Shown in pieces: positions 49,021 through 59,200 of a stretch of 64,000 bases of DNA. The DNA comes from JADGHX01 sp963837755 (lineage in GTDB: Bacteria; Pseudomonadota; Gammaproteobacteria; Steroidobacterales; Steroidobacteraceae). The notes under the pieces are model-generated. The model saw only the letters and a program-made list of their open reading frames with translations. It did no database searches and had not been told where the DNA came from. Positions within the stretch are counted from its first letter, which is position 1. Every line of letters starts with the position of its first letter. The position numbers were made by a program, and so were the translations under genes. The stretch is taken from assembly GCA_963837755.1 (NCBI GenBank), contig CAWIOP010000001.1, positions 372,001 through 436,000 on the forward strand, read 5' to 3'.

Positions 49021-50385
49021 ATGACCCCGAGCAAGCCCAACAACGAAACCTACGCCGCGCGCGATCTCGCGCATGTGTGGCACCCGTGCACGCAGATGAA
49101 GGATCACGAGCAGCTGCCGATGATCCCCATCCGCCTCGGCGAAGGCGTGTGGCTGGAAGACTTCTCAGGCAAGCGCTACCTCGATGCCATCAGCTCGTGG
49201 TGGGTGAACCTGTTCGGGCACTCGAACCCGCGCATCAACGCGGCGATGGCGCGCCAGCTCGGGCGGCTGGAGCACGTGATCCTGGCGGGCTTCACGCACG
49301 AGCCCGTCATTGCGCTCAGCGAGGCGCTCACCGCGCTCGCGCCGGCCGGCCTCACCCGCTGCTTCTATGCGGACAACGGCTCGTCCGCCATCGAAGTGGC
49401 GTTGAAGATGAGCTTTCACTACTGGCGCAACGTCGGCCGCACGCAGAAACAACGGTTCATCACGCTCTCGAACAGCTACCACGGCGAGACGCTCGGCGCG
49501 CTCGCCGTGGGTGACGTAGAGCTCTACAAGTCCACGTACAAGCCGTTGTTGCTCGACGTAATCACCGTGCCGTCGCCCGACTGCTACGAGCGCGAGCCGG
49601 GTGAGACGTGGGCGGATCACTCGCGCCGCAAGTTCGCGCACATGGAAGAGACGCTGGCGCGGCATGCTCACGAGGCGGCGGCCGTCATCGTAGAGCCGCT
49701 CGTGCAATGCGCGGGCAGCATGCGCATGTACGACCCCGTGTATCTGAAAATGCTTCGCGAAGCCTGCGACCGGCATCAGGTGCATCTCATCGCGGATGAG
49801 ATCGCGGTGGGCTTCGGCCGCACCGGCACCCTGTTCGCGTGCGAGCAGGCCGGCATCCGGCCGGATTTCATGTGCCTGTCGAAAGGCCTCACCGGCGGCT
49901 ATCTGCCGCTCTCGACCGTGCTGACGACGCAAGCCGTGTATGCGGCGTTCTACGATGAGTACGTGAAGCTGAACGCTTTCCTTCACTCGCACAGCTTCAC
50001 CGGCAACCCGCTCGCGTGCACGGCCGCGCTGGCAACGCTTTCCATCTTCCGCGAAGACGACGTGCTCACCCGCAATCGCGAGCTGGCAGCGCATCTCGGC
50101 GCGAGGGCCCGGGAGCTGCAGGATCACCCGCACGTGGCCGAGGTGCGGCAGACGGGCATGATCGTCGCCATCGAAGTGGTTCGGGACAAGCAGAGCCGCG
50201 CGCCGTATGACTGGCGGGAGCGACGCGGGCTCAAGGTCTATCGGCATGCGCTGGAGCGCGGTGTGCTGCTGCGGCCCATCGGCAATGTGGTCTACTTCAT
50301 GCCGCCATACGTCATCACGCCGGACGAAATCGACTTCATGGTCACGGTGGCTCGCGAAGGCATCGAGGTCGCCACGTGCGACTGA
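49021..50385 (+). CDS. bioA: Adenosylmethionine-8-amino-7-oxononanoate aminotransferase
   Basis: A 454-residue PLP enzyme of biotin synthesis, converting KAPA to DAPA with SAM as amino donor. BioA signatures: VWHPCTQMKDHE, SSWWVNLFGHSNP, the PLP lysine in CLSKGLTGGYLPLS, IADEIAVGFGRTGT and YFMPPYVITPDEID. The ATG at 49021 fits the family N-terminus; an in-frame upstream reading overlaps ampD and is not conserved. It overlaps rsmE by ten bases. Confidence 0.95.
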   Translation: MTPSKPNNETYAARDLAHVWHPCTQMKDHEQLPMIPIRLGEGVWLEDFSGKRYLDAISSWWVNLFGHSNPRINAAMARQLGRLEHVILAGFTHEPVIALSEALTALAPAGLTRCFYADNGSSAIEVALKMSFHYWRNVGRTQKQRFITLSNSYHGETLGALAVGDVELYKSTYKPLLLDVITVPSPDCYEREPGETWADHSRRKFAHMEETLARHAHEAAAVIVEPLVQCAGSMRMYDPVYLKMLREACDRHQVHLIADEIAVGFGRTGTLFACEQAGIRPDFMCLSKGLTGGYLPLSTVLTTQAVYAAFYDEYVKLNAFLHSHSFTGNPLACTAALATLSIFREDDVLTRNRELAAHLGARARELQDHPHVAEVRQTGMIVAIEVVRDKQSRAPYDWRERRGLKVYRHALERGVLLRPIGNVVYFMPPYVITPDEIDFMVTVAREGIEVATCD

Positions 50386-51104
50386 CGCGCGTTTACCTCG
50401 AAGAGCCGTTGGTTGCCGGAACTCACTGCAATGTCGAAGGCTCGGCGGCGAACCACATCATGCGGGTTCTGCGCCTGCGGGATGGCGATGCGCTCACGCT
50501 GTTCGATGGGCGCGGCGGCGAGTACGGCGCACGCATCACCGGATTCCGCAAAGACTCCGTGCAGGTGGAAGTTCAGGAGCATCGGGGCGTGGAGCGCGAG
50601 TCCGCGCTCGATCTCACGCTGGCGCAGGGCATCTCGCGCGGCGAGCGCATGGACTGGGTGATGCAGAAGGCGACCGAGCTCGGCGTCACTCGCATCATCC
50701 CCGTGATCACGGAACGCACGATGGTGAAGCTGGATGAGCGGCAGGCCGAGCGAAAACTGCAACACTGGCGCGCCATCGTCGTCTCGGCCTGCGAGCAGTG
50801 CGGGCGCAATCGCGTGCCGGAGCTGACGCTGCCTGCGGCGTATTACGACGTCCTTCGCACCATCGACCCGAGCACCACCCGCGTTCTGCTCTCGCCTACC
50901 GGCACGATCAGGGCGCGAGACCTCGCGCAGCCCAAACACGTCGCCATGCTGATCGGCCCCGAAGGCGGGCTTTCCGAGAACGAGCGGGAAGCGGCCATCG
51001 CGGCCGGCTTCCAGCAAGTGCGCATGGGCCCGCGAATCCTGCGAACCGAGACGGCGGCCATCGCGGCGCTCGCGGCCCTCCAGCATGATTTCGGCGACAT
51101 CTAG
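50376..51104 (+). CDS. rsmE: 16S rRNA (uracil-1498-N3)-methyltransferase RsmE
   Basis: A 242-residue SPOUT methyltransferase. An N-terminal PUA-like domain (HIMRVLRLRDGDALTLFDG) is followed by a knotted SAM domain with KATELGVTRIIPVITERTMV and the SAM loop LIGPEGGLSENE, then the late MGPRILRTETAAIAAL. GTG start inside bioA. The order bioA-rsmE-(gshB) is common in gammaproteobacteria; here gshB is 12 kb away, beyond the pilus chemosensory genes. Confidence 0.95.
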   Translation: MRLTRVYLEEPLVAGTHCNVEGSAANHIMRVLRLRDGDALTLFDGRGGEYGARITGFRKDSVQVEVQEHRGVERESALDLTLAQGISRGERMDWVMQKATELGVTRIIPVITERTMVKLDERQAERKLQHWRAIVVSACEQCGRNRVPELTLPAAYYDVLRTIDPSTTRVLLSPTGTIRARDLAQPKHVAMLIGPEGGLSENEREAAIAAGFQQVRMGPRILRTETAAIAALAALQHDFGDI

Positions 51105-51116
51105 GAGGATCGAGGC

Positions 51117-51905
51117 ATGAGATATGTCGTGATCGCCGTGCTGGCGCTGGTGCTGGGTGCGTTCGCCGCCCGCTCTTACTACCTGAAGGAAGAGCCGGAA
51201 CCGGTCGACCCCGTCAACGTCATCGTCATGCAGATGAAGACGCACTCCATCATCGAGCATGAGCGGCAGATCGCGGTGTGGTATCGCGCGTGCCCCGACG
51301 TGGTGGGCATCGACCCGGAGATCTTCATCGCCTGGCCGGCGAAGCTGTCCTACGAGCTGGAGCTGAATGACGTTTCCATCGAGCGCAGCGGCGACACGCT
51401 GCAGGTGCGCACGGGGGCCATTCATGCGGACGAGCCGGCCGTGCCCACGGATTTTCTGGACTATCTGTCGACGAGCTCGCTGTTCACCTTCGCCAATGAG
51501 CAGGAGCTGGTGAACCAGGAGATCCAGAAATCATCGACGCTGGCTCGCTATCTCACCACCTACTATCTGCTGCGCGACGAATCGCTGCGCGGTGAGTTCG
51601 CGGCGGAAGTCGAGGGACTGGTCACGCGCATGGCCGGCGCGCTCGGTGTGCCGGCGACGAAAGTTGAAGTCGAAATCGCGAAGGAAGACCTGAAGCTTCC
51701 GAAGCTGCCCGGGCTGGAGTTATGCGGCGGCAGCGCCGCCTCCGTGAATGGCCTGCAGTTCGCACGGCTCGAGGGTCAGTACACAGTCCCTATCGGGTTC
51801 CGCCCCACGCCGTCGAAACGCGCGCCGGTGGCGCCGGCCGCTCAGCCGGGCGGCAAGCCAGAAGGAATTGCGAGCGTGTACGGCGCGGCGAGGTCCGCAA
51901 AGTAG
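51117..51905 (+). CDS. Membrane-anchored protein of unknown function (possibly DUF4230-like)
   Basis: A 262-residue protein with one N-terminal membrane helix (YVVIAVLALVLGAFAA) and a periplasmic domain. The motif KTHSIIEHERQIAVWYRACPD, followed by a beta-rich segment and a long helical region, is reminiscent of DUF4230 proteins, but I am not sure. The C-terminus is Pro/Ala-rich. An AGGAGG site lies eight to nine bases before the ATG, and it begins 12 bases after rsmE, so it is in the same operon. Confidence 0.75.
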   Translation: MRYVVIAVLALVLGAFAARSYYLKEEPEPVDPVNVIVMQMKTHSIIEHERQIAVWYRACPDVVGIDPEIFIAWPAKLSYELELNDVSIERSGDTLQVRTGAIHADEPAVPTDFLDYLSTSSLFTFANEQELVNQEIQKSSTLARYLTTYYLLRDESLRGEFAAEVEGLVTRMAGALGVPATKVEVEIAKEDLKLPKLPGLELCGGSAASVNGLQFARLEGQYTVPIGFRPTPSKRAPVAPAAQPGGKPEGIASVYGAARSAK

Positions 51906-52092
51906 CGCTGTAGCGATCCGCGCAGCTTGACCCGCCAACGCGGCGGGGCAAGCACCCAACGACAGGGCTCGCTACTAAACCGCCTTCTTCCGCTTCCGCG
52001 GCGGGCACCTTCTCCCGCCGACGCGTAAGCGTGAAACCCAATCGCGCGCGAACAACGGGCCGTGGAGAATCGGGCCGAACGTTGGCCAGTTC

Positions 52093-52107
52093 TAACCCAT
52101 TGGGTTA
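52093..52107. promoter_or_regulatory. Palindromic operator of the toxin-antitoxin operon
   Basis: TAACCCA-T-TGGGTTA is a perfect 15-base palindrome, and its right arm overlaps the -10 box TATAGT (52106-52111). A possible -35 box TTGGCC lies 18 bases upstream of that. The position, nine bases before the toxin start, is where HigA-type antitoxins bind to repress their own operon. Confidence 0.7.
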
Positions 52108-52115
52108 TAGTCACC

Positions 52116-52451
52116 ATGCAGACCGTGGTCGAAACGCCGATCTTCATTCGCCGGGCCGAGAAACTTCCGAGTGAGGCGGAGCACGTCGCGCTGATCGCCC
52201 ATCTGGCAAGTCATCCGGATGAAGGGGATGAGATTGTCGGCACGGGTGGTGTCCGCAAGGTCCGCTTCGCGGCGATGGGCAAGGGTAAGTCCGGAGGTGT
52301 GCGGGTGATCTACTACTTCCACGATCAGGACATGCCGATCTATGCGCTGCTCATCTACGGCAAGAACGAGTGCGCGGACATGACGCCAGAGCAACGCAGA
52401 TCAGTCGCGGCCTTCGCGGCGGCAATCAAAGCGACGAGGAAGCGTAAATGA
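52116..52451 (+). CDS. HigB/RelE-like toxin
   Basis: A 111-residue RelE-superfamily toxin, presumably an mRNA interferase. Blocks such as GGVRKVRFAAMGKGKSGGVRVIYYF and ALLIYGKNECADMTPEQ are typical of HigB-2-type toxins. The gene comes before its antitoxin, as in HigBA pairs, and overlaps it by four bases (ATGA). The ATG at 52116 was preferred because it follows the palindromic promoter directly. Confidence 0.9.
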   Translation: MQTVVETPIFIRRAEKLPSEAEHVALIAHLASHPDEGDEIVGTGGVRKVRFAAMGKGKSGGVRVIYYFHDQDMPIYALLIYGKNECADMTPEQRRSVAAFAAAIKATRKRK

Positions 52452-52729
52452 GCAAGCTGGGCGATGAGCTGGTGCAATCGATGGCGCAGGCGCTGGCGCA
52501 TGCCAAGGGCAAGCGCACGCGCGCCCGCGTTCACAAGCCCGACGATATTCAGAAGGCACGCAAGCGTCTGGGCCTGTCGCAGGATCAGTTTGCCGATGCG
52601 TTTGGCGTGAGCGCTTCAACGCTGCGCAAGTGGGAGCAAGGCCAGCGCTCTCCGACCGGCGCCGCCAAGACCCTGCTGAAAATCATCGAGCGTGAGCCGC
52701 GGGCGGTCGTGCGCGCGCTGAAAGGCTAA
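52448..52729 (+). CDS. HigA-like antitoxin, HTH XRE family
   Basis: A 93-residue antitoxin. A helix-turn-helix (RKRLGLSQDQFADAFGVSASTLRKWEQGQRSP) occupies residues about 38-70, and the N-terminal helix would bind and block the toxin. Translationally coupled to the toxin gene. It probably binds the palindrome at 52093-52107. Convergent with chpC, 28 bases apart. Confidence 0.92.
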   Translation: MSKLGDELVQSMAQALAHAKGKRTRARVHKPDDIQKARKRLGLSQDQFADAFGVSASTLRKWEQGQRSPTGAAKTLLKIIEREPRAVVRALKG

Positions 52730-52757
52730 CAGGCGCATCTGAGCGCCCGGGGCGGAA

Positions 52758-53231
52758 TCAGGAGCTGATGCGCGTCTCGTCCGCGATCATCTCTTCGATG
52801 CGATCGAGATCCGGCACGAGCGGCGCCTCGTTGACCATGCGCACCTGGCAGATGATCGGCGCGCGCTCGGGGAACACGCGCGAATTATCAGGGCGCACCA
52901 CGTCGGAGCTCACACGCACGAGCTGCGGGAAGCCCTGCGAGACCAGCCCGAAGTAGCCGGCATCCACCTTCGTGCCCATGCAGGGAAGCACAACGATGCG
53001 AGTGCGCCCGGATGCCGGCGGAATGTTGTTCCCGCACGCGCCTTCGAACGAAACCAGCGGCACGTGCCGCCCGTTCCACGGCACCGTGCCCACGTACCAC
53101 GGCGGCGCGCCCGTCATCTCCGACGGCGTGATGAAGCCGATGACTTCGGCCACGCACGCACGCGGAATGATGAGCCGCCCATCCACGAGTGGAATCAGCA
53201 GGCTGTAGATTTCGGTGACTCGCTCGGCCAT
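52758..53231 (-). CDS. chpC: CheW-like protein ChpC
   Basis: A 157-residue CheW-domain protein (IPRACVAEVIGFITPSEMTG, VGTVPWNGRHVPLVSFEGACG). Last gene of the chemosensory cluster, 33 bases after chpA. CheW-type adaptors link the receptor to the histidine kinase; ChpC is an accessory adaptor of the Pil-Chp system in Pseudomonas. Distinct from PilI encoded upstream. Confidence 0.85.
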   Translation of the reverse strand: MAERVTEIYSLLIPLVDGRLIIPRACVAEVIGFITPSEMTGAPPWYVGTVPWNGRHVPLVSFEGACGNNIPPASGRTRIVVLPCMGTKVDAGYFGLVSQGFPQLVRVSSDVVRPDNSRVFPERAPIICQVRMVNEAPLVPDLDRIEEMIADETRISS

Positions 53232-53264
53232 GGCCGCTGTGGGCTCCTGTAAAGCGTTCTGCGG

Positions 53265-56200
53265 TTAAGCGCGCGCCTCGCCCACTTCGGCGAGACGTCG
53301 CGAGCTCTGCGTGCTTCGGTGCTGCTCAACCAGCGGCGCGATCGCATCCAGCAGCTGCGCCTCCTGGTATGGCTTGCCGAGGTAGTCGTTCACGCCCAGC
53401 TCGATGGCGCGCGCGCGATGCTTCTCGCCCACGCGTGACGTGATCATGATGATGGGCACGTCCGCCAGACGCGGGTCGTTGCGCACGTGGCCGGCCACTT
53501 CGTAGCCGTCCATGCGCGGCATCTCGATGTCGAGCAGGATGATGTCGGGCACGTGATCCTGCAGCAGGGTCACCGCGTCGAGACCATCGCGCGCCGTGAG
53601 CACGCGCATGCCGTTTCGTTCCAGCAGGCGCTGCGTGACGCGGCGGACGGTGATGGAGTCGTCCACCACCATGACGAACGTGCGGCGGTCTGTCTTCTCG
53701 CGCGCCACCGGCTGCGCGCGTCCGCGCCACTCGGCACGCACCAGCGCACCGATGTCGAGAATGACGACGATGCGGCCGTCGCCCAGGATGGTCGCCCCGG
53801 AAATGCCGCGGATCGCGGAGACCTGCGGGCCGACGGATTTCACGACGATCTCGCGGCTGCCAACGAGCTCATCCGCGATGAGGCCGGTGGAGTGCTCGCC
53901 GGCACGCACGAGCACCACTGGAATGGTGACGTCCTGCTCCGGCAGCGGCGCGGGCTCCAGGCCCACGAACGTGGCGAGATTCTGGAAGCGATACTTCTGG
54001 CCGTTGTAGTCGAAGGTGGGCCGGTCGCGGCCGAGGTGGCTCATGACTTCCGTCTTTGACAAACGCAGCACGCCTTCCACGGTGGGCAGCGGCAGCGCGT
54101 AGTACTCGTCGCCCGTGCGCACGACGAGCGCGTGGCTGATGGCGAGCGTGAACGGCAGGCGAATGGTGAACGTCGAGCCCTGCCCCGCGCGCGTCTCCAT
54201 GTGGAGCGCGCCACCGAGGCGCTTGATCTCCGTGGCGACCACGTCCATGCCGACGCCGCGGCCGGCCTGCTGCGTGATCTTGCCGGCGGTGGAGAAGCCG
54301 GGCTCGAGGACGAGCTGCATCGCATCCTCATCGCTCAGCGTGGAGCCTGCGGGAATGAGCCCGAGCGCCTCGCCCTTGTCCCGGATGGCCTTCAGGTTCA
54401 TGCCGGCGCCGTCGTCCGTGAGGCGCACCATGACTTCGGCGCCGTCACGATGCAGCTCGAGCGTGATGCGGCCGGCGTCGTTCTTGCCGTGCGCCACGCG
54501 CTCCTCCGGCTTCTCGATGCCGTGTACCACGGCGTTGCGAAGCATGTGCTCGAACGGCGGCAGCATGCGCTCGAGCACCTGCCGGTCGAGCTCGCCCGAG
54601 GCGCCCTCCACCACCAGCTCGGCGCGCTTGCCGGTGTCGGACGCGGCCTGGCGCACGATGCGCGCGAGACGCTGCACGTGGCGCTGGAACGGCACCATGC
54701 GCGTGCGCATGAGCCCGTTCTGCAATTCGGTAATCGTGCGGGCCTGCTGCTGCAGGAGGTTCTGCGTGTCCTGCGCGAGGGTGTCGAGCAGGCTCTGGAT
54801 GCTCTGCACGTCGTTCGCGGTCTCGGCGAGCGCGCGTGAGAACTGCTGGATGGACGAGTAGCGGTCGAGCTCCAGCGGGTCGAAGTCGCTGCGATGGCTC
54901 GCCTCTTCGTCTTCGTGACGGTGAAGAATCTGCGCTTCGGTCTCGATTTCGAGCTTGCGCAGCTGTTCCTTCAGGCGCGTGACCGTGCGGCCGAGCTCCG
55001 CGAGGTTGAAGTCGATCGAGCCCATCTGCTGCTCGAGCCGCGCGCGCGCGATGCTGACTTCACCGGCGGTGTTGAGCAGTGTGTCGAGCAGCTCCGCGTC
55101 GACGCGGGCCATCTCGGGGCGGTCGGTAACGGGCGGCACCGGCTCGCGGCCTGGCGGCACGGGCGCTGGCGGCGCGATGCCTTCTTCGCCATTGCCTTCT
55201 GATGCTTTCGGCGCGGGGAAAACGGCCCGCGTGGCAATCGGTGCGGACGCGCGGCGCTCCACGAACGGCACGACGGGCTCTTCCTTGCGCACCGGCGTGA
55301 AGGCGGGCACATCGGCCCGCGTTTCGGAAATGGCAGGCACTTCAGCCGAAACGTCGAGCGCGGGCGAAGACGCAGACGCGAAAGTGTCGACCGCCGGAAT
55401 GCTCTTCGCATCGGGCATCGCGGGCGGTGCGGCGCCGGAGTCGATGTCGGACGACAGCACAACTTCGTCCGTCGGCGAACGCTGGGCAGCGTGGTCAAGG
55501 TGCGCAGCGGGCTCGGCAACGCTCGCCCACACTGGAACCTCGACGGGCGCGGCAGCGCTGATGGGCTCCGCCAATTCCGCAGGCGGCACGATCGCAGGCG
55601 TCTGCACCAAGGCCGGAGCGACTTCGGCCGGAGCGGGTTCAGGCGGAGCGCGTTCGGCCGGCGCAACCGGCGTGGGCCGCGCGGCAATGGCCGCCTGGGC
55701 CGGTGCCGGCACGGGTGCGGGTGTCGGTGCCGGCTTCGCGGCAGCCGGCGTCACCGGCTCCGGTTTGGAAAGTGAATGAATGCGCCGGATCAGCTTGTTC
55801 GCGTCGGCGACGGGCTGGCTCGCGGCCACGGCGTCTCGCATGCGCGCGAGCTCATCGAGACAGGTCTGCAGCACGCCGAACGCGGTGTCGGTGACCGGCA
55901 CCAGGCCGCTATCCATCTGCATCACGAGCGTCTCGAGCTCGTGACTCAGATCGCCCATGGGCGTGATGCCGGCCATGCGTGCGCCGCCCTTGAGCGTGTG
56001 CATCGGGCGCTTCAACTCCGAGCGCAGGTCGGCACTGTCCGGCTGGGCGCGCCAGGCGACCAGCGCGCGTTCGGAGACGTCGATCAGCTCGGAAGCTTCT
56101 TCGGTGAAGATGGACGCGACTTCCGCGTCGTAGTCCGAGTAGTAGACGGGCTCTTCATCTTCAGGCTCGGCGGCGGGCTCAGCCGCGGCAGCCGTCACCA

Positions 56201-59200
56201 CCGGCGTTTCCGCCGCAACCGGCACGACCGGCGCTACGGCCGGCGGCCCGCTGCGAGCGCGTTCTACCGCCGGCTCGCTCAACACCACGTCTTCGACCGC
56301 CGGGGTCTCCACCGTGATCTCGCCGAGAACGCCGCCGGCAGCGAACATGAAGTCGATCACCGGCCCGTCGGTCTGCACCACCGGCTCGGCGCTCAGCGCG
56401 CGCGACTCGAGCGTGATCTGTGCACCGGCCGGCAGCTCCTGCGCCAGCAGATCGTCGAGGCTCTGCCCCGGCGCATCCGCCAGGCCCGCAAGGCCCCCCC
56501 GGTGCTGCCTCTCGTCGGCGATCGACTCAGTGTGCGCGTTGGCCGACGCGGCGGCTTCGGCCGCATGGCGTGCCACCTCGGCGATGCGCAGCTCGAGCGC
56601 GCGCTCGGCTTGCGAAATGCGCGAACGCAGCCCTTCGTGCGTAAGGAAGAAGCCCGTCGCTTCGTCCAGGTGCGAAGCCACCGACTCCATCGCCGTCATG
56701 CAATCGGCGACGAGGTTGAGCTCGGGCGTGGTGATGCCGACGCCCGTGCCGTTGTTGAATGCCTTGCGCAGCCAGTGATCCAGCGGCTCGGCCAGGCGGA
56801 TGCCGTGACGCGCCTCGGCCATCTTGGAGCTGCCGGAGAGCGTGTGGCATGCGCGATAAACCTCTTCGGTCAGCGCATGCGGCGCGGGCTTGCCGCGCTC
56901 GCGGTCCACGAACGCGCGCACCGTCGCCGCGTGGGCGGACGTCTCGCGCGAGTAGATGTCCCTCAACAGGTCGTCCGAGCCGAAGTGCGTGGACGCCGGG
57001 GCGTCAACCCTGGCTGAGGTCTCGGGGGCGCACGCCAGTGATGGTGAGGCTGTCGACGGCGGCGGCGCCGGAGGCGCTTGCGCTACGGTTTTTTTTTCCG
57101 CGGCGGGCTTTGATGCAGGGGCAAGGGCCGCGGGCCGCGCCTCGTGCGATGGCTTCGTGGATGCGAGGCCATGAGCGCGCGACACGATGCCGGGCACGTC
57201 GGCCTGCGGCGCGGGGCCGTTCTCGAGCTGGTCGATGAGCTGCGGAAGCGCGGCAACCGCGTCGCGCAGCACGCTCAGGATTTGCGGCGAGCGCGTAACG
57301 GTGTTGTCGAGCAGCCGGTTCAGCAGGTTCTCGATGGACCATGCGGACTCGGACAGATCGCGCGCACCGACCATGCGGCCGCTGCCTTTGAGCGTGTGGA
57401 ACGAGCGGCGCATCGTGACGAGGCCGTCCTGCTCCAGCGGGTTCTGCTCCCACGCGGGGAAATGCTTCTGGATTTTGGCCAGCTCTTCGCGCGCTTCCTC
57501 GATGAAGAGCGCGAGCAGCTCCGGATCGGCCGTTGCCGCGGTCGGGGCTGGAGCGGCGGGCGGCCCAAGCGTGGGGGCGGCGACGCCGACATCGGTGGTT
57601 GCGCCCTCCTCGGCTCCCAAGGGAGCGACCGAAGGAATCTGCAACGTGCGCGCGAACGCGGAAGGGTCGAGCGGTGCCACGGTGGGCACCGACGGCGCCT
57701 GCTCGTTCGCGAGCATCTGCAGGCAGGTGTGCGCGTTGTCGAGCATGTACCAGGGGTCGCTGCGACCGGCCTGGATCGTTTCCATGTAGTACTCGAGGCT
57801 GACGATGGCGTCGGCGAGGCGATCGACGAAGCCCGGCGGCAGGCCGCGGGCGCCCGGCTGCATCACGCGCTTCAGCTGCAGCGTGATCTCGTCGATGACG
57901 TCGACCGCGCGCGTCTTGCCGAGCATGAGCAGCCCGGCCTTGAGGCCGCGCATGAGGTCTTGCCAGCTATCGAGGCCGGCGGCATCGAGCACGCCGCCCA
58001 CGTTCTGCGAGACGGCTTCTTTCACCCGCGCGAGATTCAGGATGCACTCGCGCAGCACGGCGCCCTGCACGAGCCGGAACTCGGCGTCGTCACCGCTGCC
58101 ACCCGCGGGCGCTGCGGCGCGCGGCATGATCATGCCGACGAGGCGGTCGTCCAGACGGTCTTCCACGCTGATGAGCGTGGCCGCGATCTCCACCAACGTA
58201 GCTTCGTCAGCCGTGAGGGTGCCGGACACGATCTTCTGGAGACGCTCGGTTTCGCCCATGACGCTGGAGCGCAGCTCGCCCAGGCCGAGCACGCCGAGCG
58301 TGTCGCCGATCTTGCGGAGCATCTCCACCTGGGAGCCCAGCTCCTGCGGCTGGCCGGCGCCACGACGCACGAAAATATCCAGCACGTCCTTGACCTTGCC
58401 GAGATCCTCGCGGATCGCGGCGGCCACCGTCTGCATCAGCTTGACGCTGGGGGCGGAGAGGTTCTCGCGCTCCTGCTCCACCGTCTCGTCCACCGGCAGC
58501 AGCTCGGAGAGGCGGAACGACGCGCGAACGGCGCTGACACGCGGCCCGGAAGACTCCGCGCGACCCACGTAATACAGAAGATTGTTCAGCAGCTCGACGG
58601 GCGGCGACTGCGTGTAGCGGGCTTCGCCCAGCTCGTACAGCCGCTTGATCTCGCGATCCGCGAGCCCCAGCAGGCGCTTGATGGAGACGCCACCTTCGAG
58701 CCCGTTTTCCTGCAGGGCTTCAATGACCGCGCCGACCACCCACCACAGCTGGAACAGCGGCTGGCGCGTGGCAATCTGCTCGAGCTTCTGCGCAACGGCT
58801 GTGAGGATGTCGAGGTTCTGCTCGATGCGCTCGCCGCGAATCCAGCCGATGAGGCCGACCTGGAAGCGCGCGCGCAGGCGACGCGACCACTGCTCCACGG
58901 TGAGCGGCGGCTCGCCCGGAGCGGCGGCAACCGGCTGCGGCTGTTTGTCTGACTTCAGGTTCAGCAACAGCAGCGTGCCTTCGGACAGCAGGGCGCTGCC
59001 GCGTACGGCGCGCAGGTCGTTCAGCAGCGGCAACAGCACCAGCGCAAGATCACGGCCACCCCCCAGCACGCGCTCGAGGTAGCCGGGCAGCTGCACCATG
59101 GCGCGCATCAGCGCGTCGAGGCTCTCGGCCTGGTTCTTTCGCTCGGCGGCGGTGGCGAGCAGATAGCTCGTCACCTGCTCCATTTCTTCGGCGAGCAGCG

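Noticed and set aside
57144..58952. A 602-codon open frame opposite chpA, and similar ones at 55776-57017 and 60138-61574 (opposite pilJ)
   Set aside because: Antisense to conserved chemotaxis proteins, with low-complexity Arg/His-rich translation and no start context.
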